A DNA stretch of 64,000 bases from JAVBLU01 sp031553225 (GTDB lineage: Bacteria; Bacillota; Clostridia; Christensenellales; UBA1750), in assembly GCA_031553225.1 (NCBI GenBank), contig JAVBLU010000013.1, positions 115,355 through 179,354 of the forward strand. The letters are read 5' to 3'. Shown piece after piece: positions 1-8,056 of this stretch (within the stretch, counting starts at the first letter, position 1; each line of letters begins with the position of its first letter). The notes under the pieces are model-generated. The model did not search any database, had not been told where the DNA came from, and worked only from the letters and a program-made list of their open reading frames with translations. A program made the translations under genes and the position numbers.

Positions 1-8
1 GAAGGATT

Positions 9-599
9 ATGACGCGCAGCGCCACCTGCACGCGCACCACCAGCGAGACGGACATCAGCGTATCTCTCGGCCTGGACGGCGCGGGTCAAGGCACGATCGA
101 AACGGGAATCGGCTTCTTCGACCACATGCTCACGGCGCTGTCGCGCCATGCGCTTATCGACCTGAGCGTCACCTGCACGGGCGATCTCCGCGTGGACGGC
201 CACCACACGGTGGAGGACTGCGGGCTATGCATCGGCCAGGCCCTTCGTCAGGCGCTGGGCAACCGCGCCGGCATTGCGCGTTTTGCCGACGCATCCGTGC
301 CCATGGACGAAGCGCTCGCCTTCTGCAGCCTGGACGTGTCCGGGCGTCCGTATCTGTGCTTTGACGCGCCCATGCCGCAGAACATGATCGGCGCATACGA
401 CGCCTCTCTCACGCTGGAGTTTTTTCGCGCGCTGTCGGCCGCGGCGGGGCTCACCATTCACCTGCGCGGGAGCGGCGGCAACAGCCACCACATCGCCGAA
501 GCGCTCTTTAAAGCCTTCGCCCGCGCGCTGCGGCAGGCCGTGGCCATTGATCCGCGGCTGCAGGGGCAGATCCCTTCCACGAAAGGAGCCCTCACATGA
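9..599 (+). CDS. hisB: Imidazoleglycerol-phosphate dehydratase
   Basis: This enzyme dehydrates imidazole glycerol phosphate to imidazole acetol phosphate in histidine biosynthesis, in the cytoplasm. The 196-residue length fits the monofunctional family. The family pattern is complete: GFFDHML and the paired metal-ligand motifs DGHHTVED near residue 63 and SHHIAEA near residue 160. The ATG at 9 is preceded by AAGG only three bases away, which is tight, but the N-terminus aligns with family starts (ETDISVSL). The stop overlaps the hisA start as ATGA, so the two are translationally coupled. The operon begins upstream of the window. Identification is secure. Confidence 0.97.
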   Translation: MTRSATCTRTTSETDISVSLGLDGAGQGTIETGIGFFDHMLTALSRHALIDLSVTCTGDLRVDGHHTVEDCGLCIGQALRQALGNRAGIARFADASVPMDEALAFCSLDVSGRPYLCFDAPMPQNMIGAYDASLTLEFFRALSAAAGLTIHLRGSGGNSHHIAEALFKAFARALRQAVAIDPRLQGQIPSTKGALT

Positions 600-1318
600 T
601 TCTCTACCCCGCCGTGGACATCAAGGGCGGTCAGGCCGTGCGCCTGCTGCACGGGCGCGCCGACCAGATCACGACCTACGGCAGCCCGCTGCAGATGGCC
701 CTTAACTGGAAGGCCGCGGGCGCGCAGTGGCTGCACATCGTGGATCTGGACGGCGCGTTCACGGGCGAGCGGCAAAACGCGGACGTTGTGCGCGACATCG
801 TGCGCACGTGCGGCCTTCCGGTGCAGCTGGGGGGCGGCATCCGGACGGAAGAGGACGCCGCAGGCCTCTTGGAGGAGATAGGCGTCTCGCGCGTGGTCAT
901 CGGCACGGCCGCCTTCACCTCGCCAGGCCTCATCGCGCGGCTGGCCGCCCGGTTCGGGGACGCCGGGGCCGTGGGCATCGACGCCCGAAACGGCGTGGCC
1001 ATGGTGAAGGGCTGGGTGGAAGCAAGCGGCCAGACGGCCGCGGAGCTCGCCCGGCGTGTTTACGGCGAAGGCGTGCGGACCGTCGTCTATACCGACATTG
1101 GCCGTGACGGCGCATTGAGCGGCCCAAACGTAGAAGCCACCGCCGCGCTTGTCCGCGAGGCGCCCGGCCTGTGCGTCATCGGCTCGGGCGGCGTGTCGCA
1201 GCTGTCGGATATCATCGACCTCAAGCGTGTCGGCTGTGTCGGCACGATTCTGGGCAAAGCGCTCTACGAGCGCAAATTCACGCTGGAAGAAGCGCTGAAG
1301 AAGGAGATGCAGACATGA
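596..1318 (+). CDS. hisA: ProFAR isomerase (HisA)
   Basis: HisA is a TIM barrel that isomerises the aminoaldose ProFAR to the aminoketose PRFAR, the substrate of HisF. It has 240 residues, normal for the family. Visible hallmarks are the catalytic Asp in ILYPAVDIKGG, the phosphate-binding QLGGGIR and the second active-site Asp in YTDIGRDG, with GSGGV late in the barrel. It starts inside the hisB stop (ATGA) and ends inside the hisF start (ATGA). The glutaminase subunit gene hisH, which usually lies between hisB and hisA, is absent here. Very secure call. Confidence 0.97.
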   Translation: MILYPAVDIKGGQAVRLLHGRADQITTYGSPLQMALNWKAAGAQWLHIVDLDGAFTGERQNADVVRDIVRTCGLPVQLGGGIRTEEDAAGLLEEIGVSRVVIGTAAFTSPGLIARLAARFGDAGAVGIDARNGVAMVKGWVEASGQTAAELARRVYGEGVRTVVYTDIGRDGALSGPNVEATAALVREAPGLCVIGSGGVSQLSDIIDLKRVGCVGTILGKALYERKFTLEEALKKEMQT

Positions 1319-2088
1319 GCAAGAATGCAAGAAGACCCGTACGCGTCATTCCCTGTTTGGATATCGCTGAAGGGCGCGTCGTGAAAGGCGTGGCTTTTGA
1401 GAACATCCGCGACGCGGGCGACCCGGTGGAAATCGCCGCCCTTTACACCGCGCAGGGCGCTGACGAGCTGGTCACCCTGGACATTTACGCCACCATCGAG
1501 GCGCGCTCCAACCGCTTTGCGCTGCTGCGGAAAATCGCGGCCGCCAGCGGCGTGCCGCTGTGCTCGGGCGGCGGGTACGCAAGTATCGGCGAAATCGAGC
1601 AGGCCCTGGCCGCCGGCGCGGCCAAGGTGGCCGTAAACTCCGCGGCGCTGAAGAGCCCCGCCTTCCTCAAGGAAGCGGCAGGCGCTTTCCCCGGCCGCAT
1701 CGTATCGGCCATCGACGTGGAGCGCGCGCCGGGAGGGGGCTTTCGCGTGCTGGTCAACTCCGGCCGCGCTCCGCTTGACAAGGACGCGGTGGACTGGGCC
1801 AAACAGGTACAGGATTTGGGCGCCTGTGAAATCGTGCTGACCAGCCATGACGCGGACGGCACCAAGGACGGCTACGACCTTCAGGCCACGGCGGCCGTGG
1901 CGGATGCGGTGTCCATCCCGGTCATCGCCTCGGGCGGGGCGGGCAAACTATCGGACTTTGTGGATGCGGTGACCATAGGCCACGCGGACGCTGTACTCGC
2001 CGCGTCTCTCTTCCACTTCCGTACGTTTACCGTGGCGCAGGTGAAGCAAGCGCTTCGCGAGGCCGGGTTGCCCGTGGTGGGCAGCTGA
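1315..2088 (+). CDS. hisF: Imidazole glycerol phosphate synthase, cyclase subunit
   Basis: HisF cyclises PRFAR with ammonia to give imidazole glycerol phosphate and AICAR. The start is taken at 1315 because MSKNARRPVRVIPCLDI is the family N-terminus and the ATG overlaps the hisA stop; a longer reading frame from 1171 runs through hisA and is spurious. The protein has 257 residues. The catalytic Asp in PCLDI and the second in SAIDVER are present, and the usual LTSMDRDG loop reads LTSHDADG. HisF normally receives ammonia from HisH, whose gene is not in this window, so the partner must be encoded elsewhere. Secure. Confidence 0.97.
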   Translation: MSKNARRPVRVIPCLDIAEGRVVKGVAFENIRDAGDPVEIAALYTAQGADELVTLDIYATIEARSNRFALLRKIAAASGVPLCSGGGYASIGEIEQALAAGAAKVAVNSAALKSPAFLKEAAGAFPGRIVSAIDVERAPGGGFRVLVNSGRAPLDKDAVDWAKQVQDLGACEIVLTSHDADGTKDGYDLQATAAVADAVSIPVIASGGAGKLSDFVDAVTIGHADAVLAASLFHFRTFTVAQVKQALREAGLPVVGS

Positions 2089-2103
2089 TAGGAGGAGAAC
2101 CCC

Positions 2104-2727
2104 ATGGCAGACATACGGATCGCGTGGAACGACCAGGGCCTTGCGCCCGCCATCGCGCAGGACATGCGCACCGGGCAGGTGCTCATGCTCGCGTACATGA
2201 ATCAGGCGTCCCTGGACAAGACGCTGCAGACCGGCCTTGCCACCTATTGGAGCCGCAGCCGGCAGGAGCTATGGCAGAAGGGCACAACGAGTGGGCACGT
2301 CCAGCGCGTGCGTGAGATTTTGGTGGACTGCGACGGCGATACCATCCTGGTGAAGGTGGAGCAGGAAGGCCCCGCCTGCCACACAGGCGCGCCCACCTGC
2401 TTCCAGCAGGCCATGTTGCCCCTGGACGCGGAGCGTACCACCTCCGCCGGCAGCGCCGTACTCCAGGAAGTGATGAACGTCATTTTGGACCGTCAGGTGC
2501 ATCCCAAGGAAGGCTCGTACACGAATTACCTGTTCAGCAAGGGCGTAGACAAGATCTGCAAGAAGGTGGGCGAAGAGTCCGCCGAGGTGATCATCGCTGC
2601 CAAGAACGGCTCCAAAGAGGAGTTGCGCTATGAGGCGGCCGACCTGATCTACCACCTGATGGTGCTCATGGCGAATCAGGGGCTTCCTCTGGCCGAGCTG
2701 TTCGCCGAGCTGGACAAGCGCCGCTGA
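2104..2727 (+). CDS. hisI: Bifunctional phosphoribosyl-AMP cyclohydrolase / phosphoribosyl-ATP pyrophosphatase
   Basis: This is a HisIE fusion doing steps 2 and 3 of histidine synthesis. Residues 1 to about 110 are the HisI cyclohydrolase, with the WSRSRQELWQKG motif and metal-ligand Cys and His residues in the GPACHTGAPTC segment. Residues about 120-207 are the HisE pyrophosphatase, an all-helical domain with the KKVGEESAEVIIAAK motif. The 207-residue length matches other fusions. GGAGGAG lies shortly before the ATG. It is the last gene of the operon and a terminator follows at once. Secure. Confidence 0.97.
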   Translation: MADIRIAWNDQGLAPAIAQDMRTGQVLMLAYMNQASLDKTLQTGLATYWSRSRQELWQKGTTSGHVQRVREILVDCDGDTILVKVEQEGPACHTGAPTCFQQAMLPLDAERTTSAGSAVLQEVMNVILDRQVHPKEGSYTNYLFSKGVDKICKKVGEESAEVIIAAKNGSKEELRYEAADLIYHLMVLMANQGLPLAELFAELDKRR

Positions 2728-2749
2728 GCGACGGACGTTACCAAACGAT

Positions 2750-2788
2750 AAAGGAGCGCGGACGGCTTGCGGCCGTCCGCGTTCCTTT
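2750..2788. terminator. Bidirectional intrinsic terminator after hisI and the ABC-F gene
   Basis: A 17-bp stem (2750-2766 with 2772-2788, one G-T wobble) closes a 5-base loop. AAAGG opens the stem and CCTTTT closes it, so there is a U-rich tail on both strands. It sits between the convergent hisI and ABC-F genes and can serve both. Confidence 0.85.
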
Positions 2789-2818
2789 TACTGCTCAGCG
2801 CCCGCAGCATAACGGGCT

Positions 2819-4495
2819 CTACCCTCGCGCGGCCTTCAGCTGTGCCAGGAGCGACTGCCATTCGGCCTCCAGATTGGCCGGGTCGTCGCCTTTTGCCTTT
2901 TTGGCGATGCGATCCGTAAGGGCGGCCATGCGCATGCGGATGGTGTCCTCGTCCAGCTGCCGGGCCGCCTCGTCGGCGGGTCTTTGAGGGGCGAGCGAGG
3001 CTTCCCAGGCGGCAAATCCGCCTTCGTAGGTGAGCGCGCGGCCATCCGCCACGCGAATGATCCGCTGCGCCACGGCCGTGCACAGCGCCCGGTCGTGCGT
3101 CACCACAAGCAGCGTGCCCCCGTACTGCGCAAGCAGCTCCTGCAGCGACTCCATGGCGTACAGGTCCAGGTGGTTCGTGGGTTCGTCCAGCACAAGCAGG
3201 TTGATATCCGCCAGCAGCAGGCGCGCGAGGGCCACCTTGGCCCGCTCGCCGCCGGAAAGCACGGATATGGGCTTAAAGGCGTCATCGCCGCGCAAACCGA
3301 GCCGCGCGAGCACCGTGCGCGCCACGGTTTCGTCGTGCGCGGAGAGGGAGCGCGCTGCGGCGAGCGCCGTGTCCGCCGGCCGCAGCACGTCGTGCTGCTG
3401 GCTAAAGTACCCGATGCGCGCGTCCTGCTGCAGCCGCACGCCTTCCCCGCCTTCAACGATCTGGCGCAGGAGGGTGGTCTTGCCCGAGCCGTTCGGCCCG
3501 ATCATGGCCGTGCGCGTGCCCGTGGGCAGGTGGAAGGAAACGCCCCGAAGCAGCGTGCGCTCGCCGAAGCGCACGTCCAACGGGCCGACGCGCAGCGCCG
3601 TCCTCGAGACGATGGGGCGTCCCGCGCCCAGCATCATGGCCACAAGGGGCAGATTCTGCGGGCGCTGCTTCACCTCCAGCTGGGAAAGACGCGAGCGCAG
3701 GGATTTCGCCATCTGGTGCACATGCTTTTGCTGCGTGCTCATGATGTCCTTGTACAGAAGCCATTCGGAGCTGGCCATGTTTCTGCGTGGTTTGGCCATG
3801 CCCCGGGCGCGCGCCTCCACTTCGCGTATGCTGGCGGACAGGCGGGCCTGCTCGGCGCGGTAGGCGTCGTACTCTTCCTGCTGAAAGGCGCGTTCGCGCT
3901 CCTTCTGCCGATAAAACGCCGAGTAATTGCCCGGGAAAACGCGAATCGCACCGCCCTCGATCTCCCAGATCTTCGTGCAGAGCGCGTCCAGCAGTACGCG
4001 GTCGTGCGACACGAGCACAAGCGCGCCCTCGTGACGCTGCAGCTGCTTTTGCAGTTCCGCGATGCCGTCGATGTCCAGGCTGGTGGTGGGCTCGTCAAGC
4101 AGCAGGACGGGCGCGTCGCTCGAAAGGGCCTCGGCCAAGGCGCGGCGCGTAGCCTCCCCGCCCGAAGGCACGGGCGAATCCACAACGCCCAGCCGTCCGG
4201 CCAGGGCCGGATCCACCGCCCCCGCCGCCTGCTCGGTCATGTCTGTCTGGCGCACGTAACCGATCGGGCAGTGGCGTAAAAGCTCGCCCTCATCCGCGGC
4301 GCGCGCCCCGGCCATCACCTGCAGCAGCGTGGTTTTGCCCGCGCCGTTCGCGCCGACCAGGCCGATACGGTCGCCGGTCTGCAGCTCCAAACGTTGGATG
4401 GCCAGCACGGTGCGCGGTCCGAAACTCACGCGCAGGTTGGAGGCGAAAAAAAGCTGGCGCGATGTGCCCGCGCCTCGTCTCTCGTTTCGTTGCAT
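2819..4495 (-). CDS. ABC-F family ATPase, likely ribosome-protection type
   Basis: Soluble twin-ATPase of the ABC-F family, which acts on the ribosome; members of the Msr/Vga/Lsa/VmlR branches displace antibiotics. The 558 residues carry two cassettes: Walker A GANGAGKTT (48-56), signature PSGGE (110-114), LLLDEPT (131-137), then a helical linker (about 190-290) rich in Arg/Lys/Gln, then Walker A GPNGSGKT (333-340), LSGGER (413-418) and VLDEPTNHLD. There are no membrane segments. The start at 4495 follows AAGGGG by 7 bases and avoids a longer frame that would run through the leader hairpin. The attenuator-type leader upstream supports an antibiotic-inducible role. The class of drug cannot be told from the sequence. 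Confidence 0.88.
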   Translation of the reverse strand: MQRNERRGAGTSRQLFFASNLRVSFGPRTVLAIQRLELQTGDRIGLVGANGAGKTTLLQVMAGARAADEGELLRHCPIGYVRQTDMTEQAAGAVDPALAGRLGVVDSPVPSGGEATRRALAEALSSDAPVLLLDEPTTSLDIDGIAELQKQLQRHEGALVLVSHDRVLLDALCTKIWEIEGGAIRVFPGNYSAFYRQKERERAFQQEEYDAYRAEQARLSASIREVEARARGMAKPRRNMASSEWLLYKDIMSTQQKHVHQMAKSLRSRLSQLEVKQRPQNLPLVAMMLGAGRPIVSRTALRVGPLDVRFGERTLLRGVSFHLPTGTRTAMIGPNGSGKTTLLRQIVEGGEGVRLQQDARIGYFSQQHDVLRPADTALAAARSLSAHDETVARTVLARLGLRGDDAFKPISVLSGGERAKVALARLLLADINLLVLDEPTNHLDLYAMESLQELLAQYGGTLLVVTHDRALCTAVAQRIIRVADGRALTYEGGFAAWEASLAPQRPADEAARQLDEDTIRMRMAALTDRIAKKAKGDDPANLEAEWQSLLAQLKAARG

Positions 4496-4497
4496 AG

Positions 4498-4527
4498 AAA
4501 AACCCCTTCCGGCATGCGCGGAAAGGG
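4498..4527 (-). promoter_or_regulatory. Leader terminator/attenuator overlapping the ABC-F ribosome binding site
   Basis: On the minus strand a 9-bp stem (4519-4527 with 4503-4511, one G-T pair, 7-base loop) is followed by five T residues and then, three bases later, by the ABC-F ATG. The 3' arm contains the AAGGGG Shine-Dalgarno. Formation of the stem would both stop transcription and hide the ribosome site. This arrangement is characteristic of attenuation-controlled resistance genes. Confidence 0.72.
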
Positions 4528-4645
4528 CTACCAACGCCTGAATCGGCCGCGGCGCAACGGCGCCTCTGGCGACAAGCGAAGAAAACCGCAATCCGCACGG
4601 GCGCAATACGCCCTATCTCTGCCGATGTATGATTGGCAGAACGGA

Positions 4646-4692
4646 TTAGTCGCGCGTTTTCTCCTTCATCGCTTCGCAACCTGACCTTTCAT
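4646..4692 (-). other. Two overlapping short leader ORFs upstream of the ABC-F gene
   Basis: Within the leader are MKGQVAKR-stop (4692 to 4666) and MKEKTRD-stop (4669 to 4646), overlapping as ATGA. The first lies only a few bases from the predicted transcript start and has no Shine-Dalgarno site; the second has a weak AGG about 10 bases upstream. Either could be a sensing peptide for the attenuator, but both are short enough to occur by chance. A third frame downstream, a GTG-started one containing RIAVFF, is also possible. Confidence 0.35.
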
Positions 4693-4704
4693 GATGATAC
4701 GAAA

Positions 4705-4733
4705 AGCATAGCACACGCGGGCGCGCCTGTCAA
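4705..4733 (-). promoter_or_regulatory. Sigma-A promoter for the ABC-F leader
   Basis: TTGACA (4728-4733) and TATGCT (4705-4710) are separated by exactly 17 bases on the minus strand. This puts the transcript start near 4698 and gives a leader of about 200 bases before the ABC-F start codon. Confidence 0.82.
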
Positions 4734-4740
4734 CCTCCCC

Positions 4741-5766
4741 TTACGGCGATAGGCCGTTGTAGGCGAACACGAGCACGATCTGGTAACCGCCGCCCGGCAG
4801 ACCCGTGGACGCGGACGTGTCCGGCGTGTGGTAAGACAGTGTCAGGCTGGTCACGCCGTCCGGCGAAAACCACTGCGCCACCTGCTGCCCAAGGCCGCGC
4901 TCAGGAAGGTTGCTGCCGTCGTTCCAGTTGGCGAAATCATATTCCACGGCCCCGCCTGCGCGGTTGGGCGTGCCGTAGGTGTCCTGCAGCGTTTGGTACA
5001 GCTTCTTGACGGCCGTGGCGGCTTGTACCCCCTGGTTCTGCGCAAAGCTGGCCCACACGGCCGCGCGCGCAAGGCGAGGCACGCCGTGAATACGGTCCAG
5101 GCCGAGCCGCGCCTGCATGGACTGACCGAAGGCCGTCACGTCGCCGGTCATCATGGTGACGCTGGGCTGCCTATCGCTATGCCAGGATTTGGCCGCATCC
5201 CCCAGCGACAGGTGCACCGTCTCCTCGTCCATGCCCCACGAAGTAGGCGGCAGGGTGATGTAGGCGCGGTTCTTGGGCACGCTGGCGGCCGACCCGAGCG
5301 GCGCCCCGGGTTCGGCGCGCACGAGGGCCACATCGCCTCCGTAGCGCACGGTTACCACGAACATCGACGGGGCCCCCGTCCGGTCGCGGGAAAGCGCCCC
5401 CGCCAAATCTACGCTGTTCCAGCCGTTGTGGCCGCGCAGCACCACCGCCTCCGCCGGAAAGTCCGCAAGGCTCTCCGGCAGGGCGGGCTGTACCGGGTAC
5501 AGCTTGGCGGAAAGCATATCGCGCAGCTGTACGAAATCCTGCAGCCCCGCCGTTGCCCGCCGCGCATCGTAGAACAGCTGGTATTCCACGCTGCACAGCC
5601 GACCCTCGCCGTCGGTGCTGACCACGGGCGTCGGATCCTGGTCGAGCACCTGTACGGGAAGCGGCGGCTGCAGGGGCGAGCCTAAATCCGCCACGCTGAC
5701 GCGCGTGCGACCGCAGCCGCACAACAGCGCCGCTGCGGCGAGCAGGCACAAGGTTCTGCGCTTCAT
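4741..5766 (-). CDS. Lipoprotein of unknown function
   Basis: I do not recognise a family. The start at 5766 gives MKRRT, a short hydrophobic run and a lipobox-like LCGC with the acylation Cys at residue 18, so the 341-residue product should be an exported membrane-anchored lipoprotein. The mature part has no transmembrane segment and looks like a globular beta/alpha mixture with a Pro-rich start. The ATG overlaps the stop of the upstream sugar isomerase gene (TGATG), so translation is coupled. It is the last gene of the glycoside operon. A role in sensing or binding at the envelope is possible but unsupported. Confidence 0.8.
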   Translation of the reverse strand: MKRRTLCLLAAAALLCGCGRTRVSVADLGSPLQPPLPVQVLDQDPTPVVSTDGEGRLCSVEYQLFYDARRATAGLQDFVQLRDMLSAKLYPVQPALPESLADFPAEAVVLRGHNGWNSVDLAGALSRDRTGAPSMFVVTVRYGGDVALVRAEPGAPLGSAASVPKNRAYITLPPTSWGMDEETVHLSLGDAAKSWHSDRQPSVTMMTGDVTAFGQSMQARLGLDRIHGVPRLARAAVWASFAQNQGVQAATAVKKLYQTLQDTYGTPNRAGGAVEYDFANWNDGSNLPERGLGQQVAQWFSPDGVTSLTLSYHTPDTSASTGLPGGGYQIVLVFAYNGLSP

Positions 5767-6581
5767 CAAAGCTCCGCTTCCAGCTTTTTCATCAGGGCGA
5801 TGTAGGCAGGATAGGCGACGGCCGCCGCGGGCAGCTCCGGATGCCACTTACGCTCCCACTCCAGCGACACGAAGCCTTGATAGCCACCCGCCTTCAGCAC
5901 GCGCAGCAGCTCCTTCAGAGGCACGTCGCCTTCGCCAGGAAGGCACAGCGGCGCGTGCATGCCCGGTCCCTTGGAATCTTTCACGTGCGTGTGTTTGATA
6001 TAGCGGCGCAGGCCCTCCCACGTGGCGGCCATAGGCTCGCCGCCCGCCTTGTAGGGGTGATGCGTATCCCACAAAACGCCTACGGCCTGGGAGCTTACCA
6101 AGGCGAGCGCCTCGGTGATGGGGGCCGTGCCGCTAAAGTCGCCGTGCGTCTCCAGCAGCGCCGTTACGCCCGCCGTCTGCGCGTACGCGCCCAGCTCGTC
6201 CAGACCTTCGGCCACGATGCGGTTCGTCTCCGCGCGGCTGCGGCCCTCCAGGTACTTATCGCCAAACACCCGCAAGTAGGGGCACCCAAGCGCCTGGGCG
6301 ATGTCCACCGCCATGCGGCCCTCCTGCATGAAAGCAGCGCGCTTGTCCGCGTCATGAAAGGCGACGGACGTGTCCAGGCAAGGGATGCTCAGGCCCGCGT
6401 CCGCGAAGCGGCGTTTGGTGACAGACAGGCCGGTCCCGGAGAACTCGCTCAGGCGGCTCAGGTCCATCTCGCCCTGCACGCCGCGGAACTCAACGCCCTG
6501 GTAGCCCATGGATACGGCGTTGTCGATGATCTCCTGCAGGCTCCACTCGTGGCAGCCAAGCGTGGTAAAGCTGTATTTCAT
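5766..6581 (-). CDS. Sugar phosphate isomerase/epimerase, TIM barrel (AP endonuclease 2 superfamily)
   Basis: A 271-residue xylose-isomerase-like TIM barrel. Members isomerise or epimerise sugars, inositols or their keto derivatives using a divalent metal. Family features visible are the N-terminal beta strand YSFTTLGCH, GYQGVEFRG, LLETHGDFSG (metal-ligand Glu and His), VLWDTHHPY (Asp and His) and the C-terminal FVSLEWERKWHPEL (last Glu ligand). The start at 6581 has AGGAGG 8 bases upstream. It lies 19 bases after the GH4 gene and is translationally coupled to the lipoprotein gene. It probably processes the sugar released or oxidised by its operon neighbours. The exact substrate is unknown. 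Confidence 0.86.
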   Translation of the reverse strand: MKYSFTTLGCHEWSLQEIIDNAVSMGYQGVEFRGVQGEMDLSRLSEFSGTGLSVTKRRFADAGLSIPCLDTSVAFHDADKRAAFMQEGRMAVDIAQALGCPYLRVFGDKYLEGRSRAETNRIVAEGLDELGAYAQTAGVTALLETHGDFSGTAPITEALALVSSQAVGVLWDTHHPYKAGGEPMAATWEGLRRYIKHTHVKDSKGPGMHAPLCLPGEGDVPLKELLRVLKAGGYQGFVSLEWERKWHPELPAAAVAYPAYIALMKKLEAEL

Positions 6582-6600
6582 GCTCGATCGTCCTCCTGCG

Positions 6601-8013
6601 TTATTGTCCCAGTTCGCCAAAGCGGGCGTTGATCTTGAGCGCCGGGTCCACGGGCACGGGTACGCGCGCAATGTTTGCGGGAATGCTTATGGCTGGCGTC
6701 GGACGGATGCTCTTGCCTGCAAACCCGGGCAGGTACGCCCGCTCCGCCTCCAGCATGTCCGCGGCCATGTCGCGGATCTGCGCAAGCGACAGACGCGAGG
6801 CCGCAGTGAGCGGGTCCAGCATGCAGGCGTGCACGACGGCCTCCGGGTCGCTGTGCTCGGCGGCATACACGGCCAGGCGCTGCACGTTTACGTTCGTTAG
6901 GTTAAGGGCGGCGCACTGCGCGGGCAGGCCGCCCACAATCGTGCGGTGTATGCCCGTAGCGTCTGCATACACCGGCCCCTCCGCGCAGCAGTCGGCCGGC
7001 AAGTTTTCAATCATGCCGTCGTTGCGCACGTTGCCGTTGAAATGGAAGGGTCTGCCGGTGCGCACGGCCTCCATGATGTAGGAGCCGTACTCCACGGACC
7101 GCTCCGGAATGTCCAGAGGCTCGCCCTTGAGCATATCCACCCCGTCGTACTTGAGCGCTACGCGTTGGGAAAAGCGCAGATACGCGCCCGTCTCCCCGCC
7201 AAAGCCCGGCTCATCGCAGTAGCGCGCGAGCACCTCTGCGTTCTTGCGGAAGTACGGCAGGTACTCCGACAGGTGCCCCGTCGACTCGGTCATAAAGTAT
7301 CCGAACTGCCGGAAGGTCTCGCCGCGCACCTTCTCGCTGGCATAGTACTCGGGCTTTTCGAAGTTTTGCCGAAGCGCCGGGTACAGGTCGCGTCCCTTAT
7401 GCGCAAGCCGTAAAAACCATGCCATGTGGTTGATGCCCGCGCACAGGTAGTCGATCTCCGCCTTGGGCACGCCGGCGTACCCGGCGATTAAGTCCAGCGT
7501 AGTCTGCACGCCGTGGCAAAGCCCCACGAAGGGCACGCCGGTGTTGGCAAGCGCCCAGCCGATCATAGGGTTGGGGTTGACGTAGTTGAGCAGCAGCGCG
7601 CCCGGGCACAGCTCCTTCATATCCTGCGCAAGCGAGCGCATCACCGGGATGGTGTGCAGCGCACGGAATATTCCGCCCGGACCGAGCGTATCGCCGATGC
7701 ACTGGTCCACGCCGTGCCGCATGGGCACCTCGTAGTCCAGCGCGAAGGCCGCAAGCCCGCCCACCTGCAGCGTCGCGATAACAAAGTCCGCCCCGCGGAG
7801 GGCTTCCCGGCGATCCAGCGTTGTGGTTACGCGGGCGGACAGAGCGTTTTTATCGATCACGCGCCGTAAAAAGGACGCCACGTGGTCCATCCGGTTGTGC
7901 GAGGTGGCCATCAGCGCAAACTCAGCGCCCCGCAAGGCGGGCGTGGCAAGCGCGTCCAGGGCAAGCGTCTTGCAGAATACCAGCGATCCGGCGCCAATGA
8001 TGGCGATTTTCAT
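6601..8013 (-). CDS. Family 4 glycoside hydrolase (NAD- and Mn-dependent)
   Basis: GH4 enzymes cleave glycosides by an oxidation-elimination mechanism with NAD and a divalent metal in the cytoplasm. The 470-residue protein opens with the Rossmann motif IIGAGS (residues 5-10), has NYVNPNPMIGWA near 143-154, the metal-ligand Cys and His in CHGV (166-169) and a further ligand His in INHMAWF (196). The CHGx form of the motif is, as I recall, associated with the glucuronidase-like subgroup rather than with alpha-galactosidases (CHSV) or alpha-glucosidases (CHEV), so an alpha-glucuronidase-type activity is a guess. GAGGGGG precedes the ATG. Its neighbours, a Gfo/Idh oxidoreductase and an isomerase, support sugar catabolism. 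Confidence 0.88.
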   Translation of the reverse strand: MKIAIIGAGSLVFCKTLALDALATPALRGAEFALMATSHNRMDHVASFLRRVIDKNALSARVTTTLDRREALRGADFVIATLQVGGLAAFALDYEVPMRHGVDQCIGDTLGPGGIFRALHTIPVMRSLAQDMKELCPGALLLNYVNPNPMIGWALANTGVPFVGLCHGVQTTLDLIAGYAGVPKAEIDYLCAGINHMAWFLRLAHKGRDLYPALRQNFEKPEYYASEKVRGETFRQFGYFMTESTGHLSEYLPYFRKNAEVLARYCDEPGFGGETGAYLRFSQRVALKYDGVDMLKGEPLDIPERSVEYGSYIMEAVRTGRPFHFNGNVRNDGMIENLPADCCAEGPVYADATGIHRTIVGGLPAQCAALNLTNVNVQRLAVYAAEHSDPEAVVHACMLDPLTAASRLSLAQIRDMAADMLEAERAYLPGFAGKSIRPTPAISIPANIARVPVPVDPALKINARFGELGQ

Positions 8014-8056
8014 GAAAGCACCCCCTCATGCAGCCGGTACCACGTATCGGCCTTCA

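Noticed and set aside
2984..4279. Plus-strand frame of 431 codons over the ABC-F gene
   Set aside because: Antisense shadow with Arg/His/Gln-rich composition.
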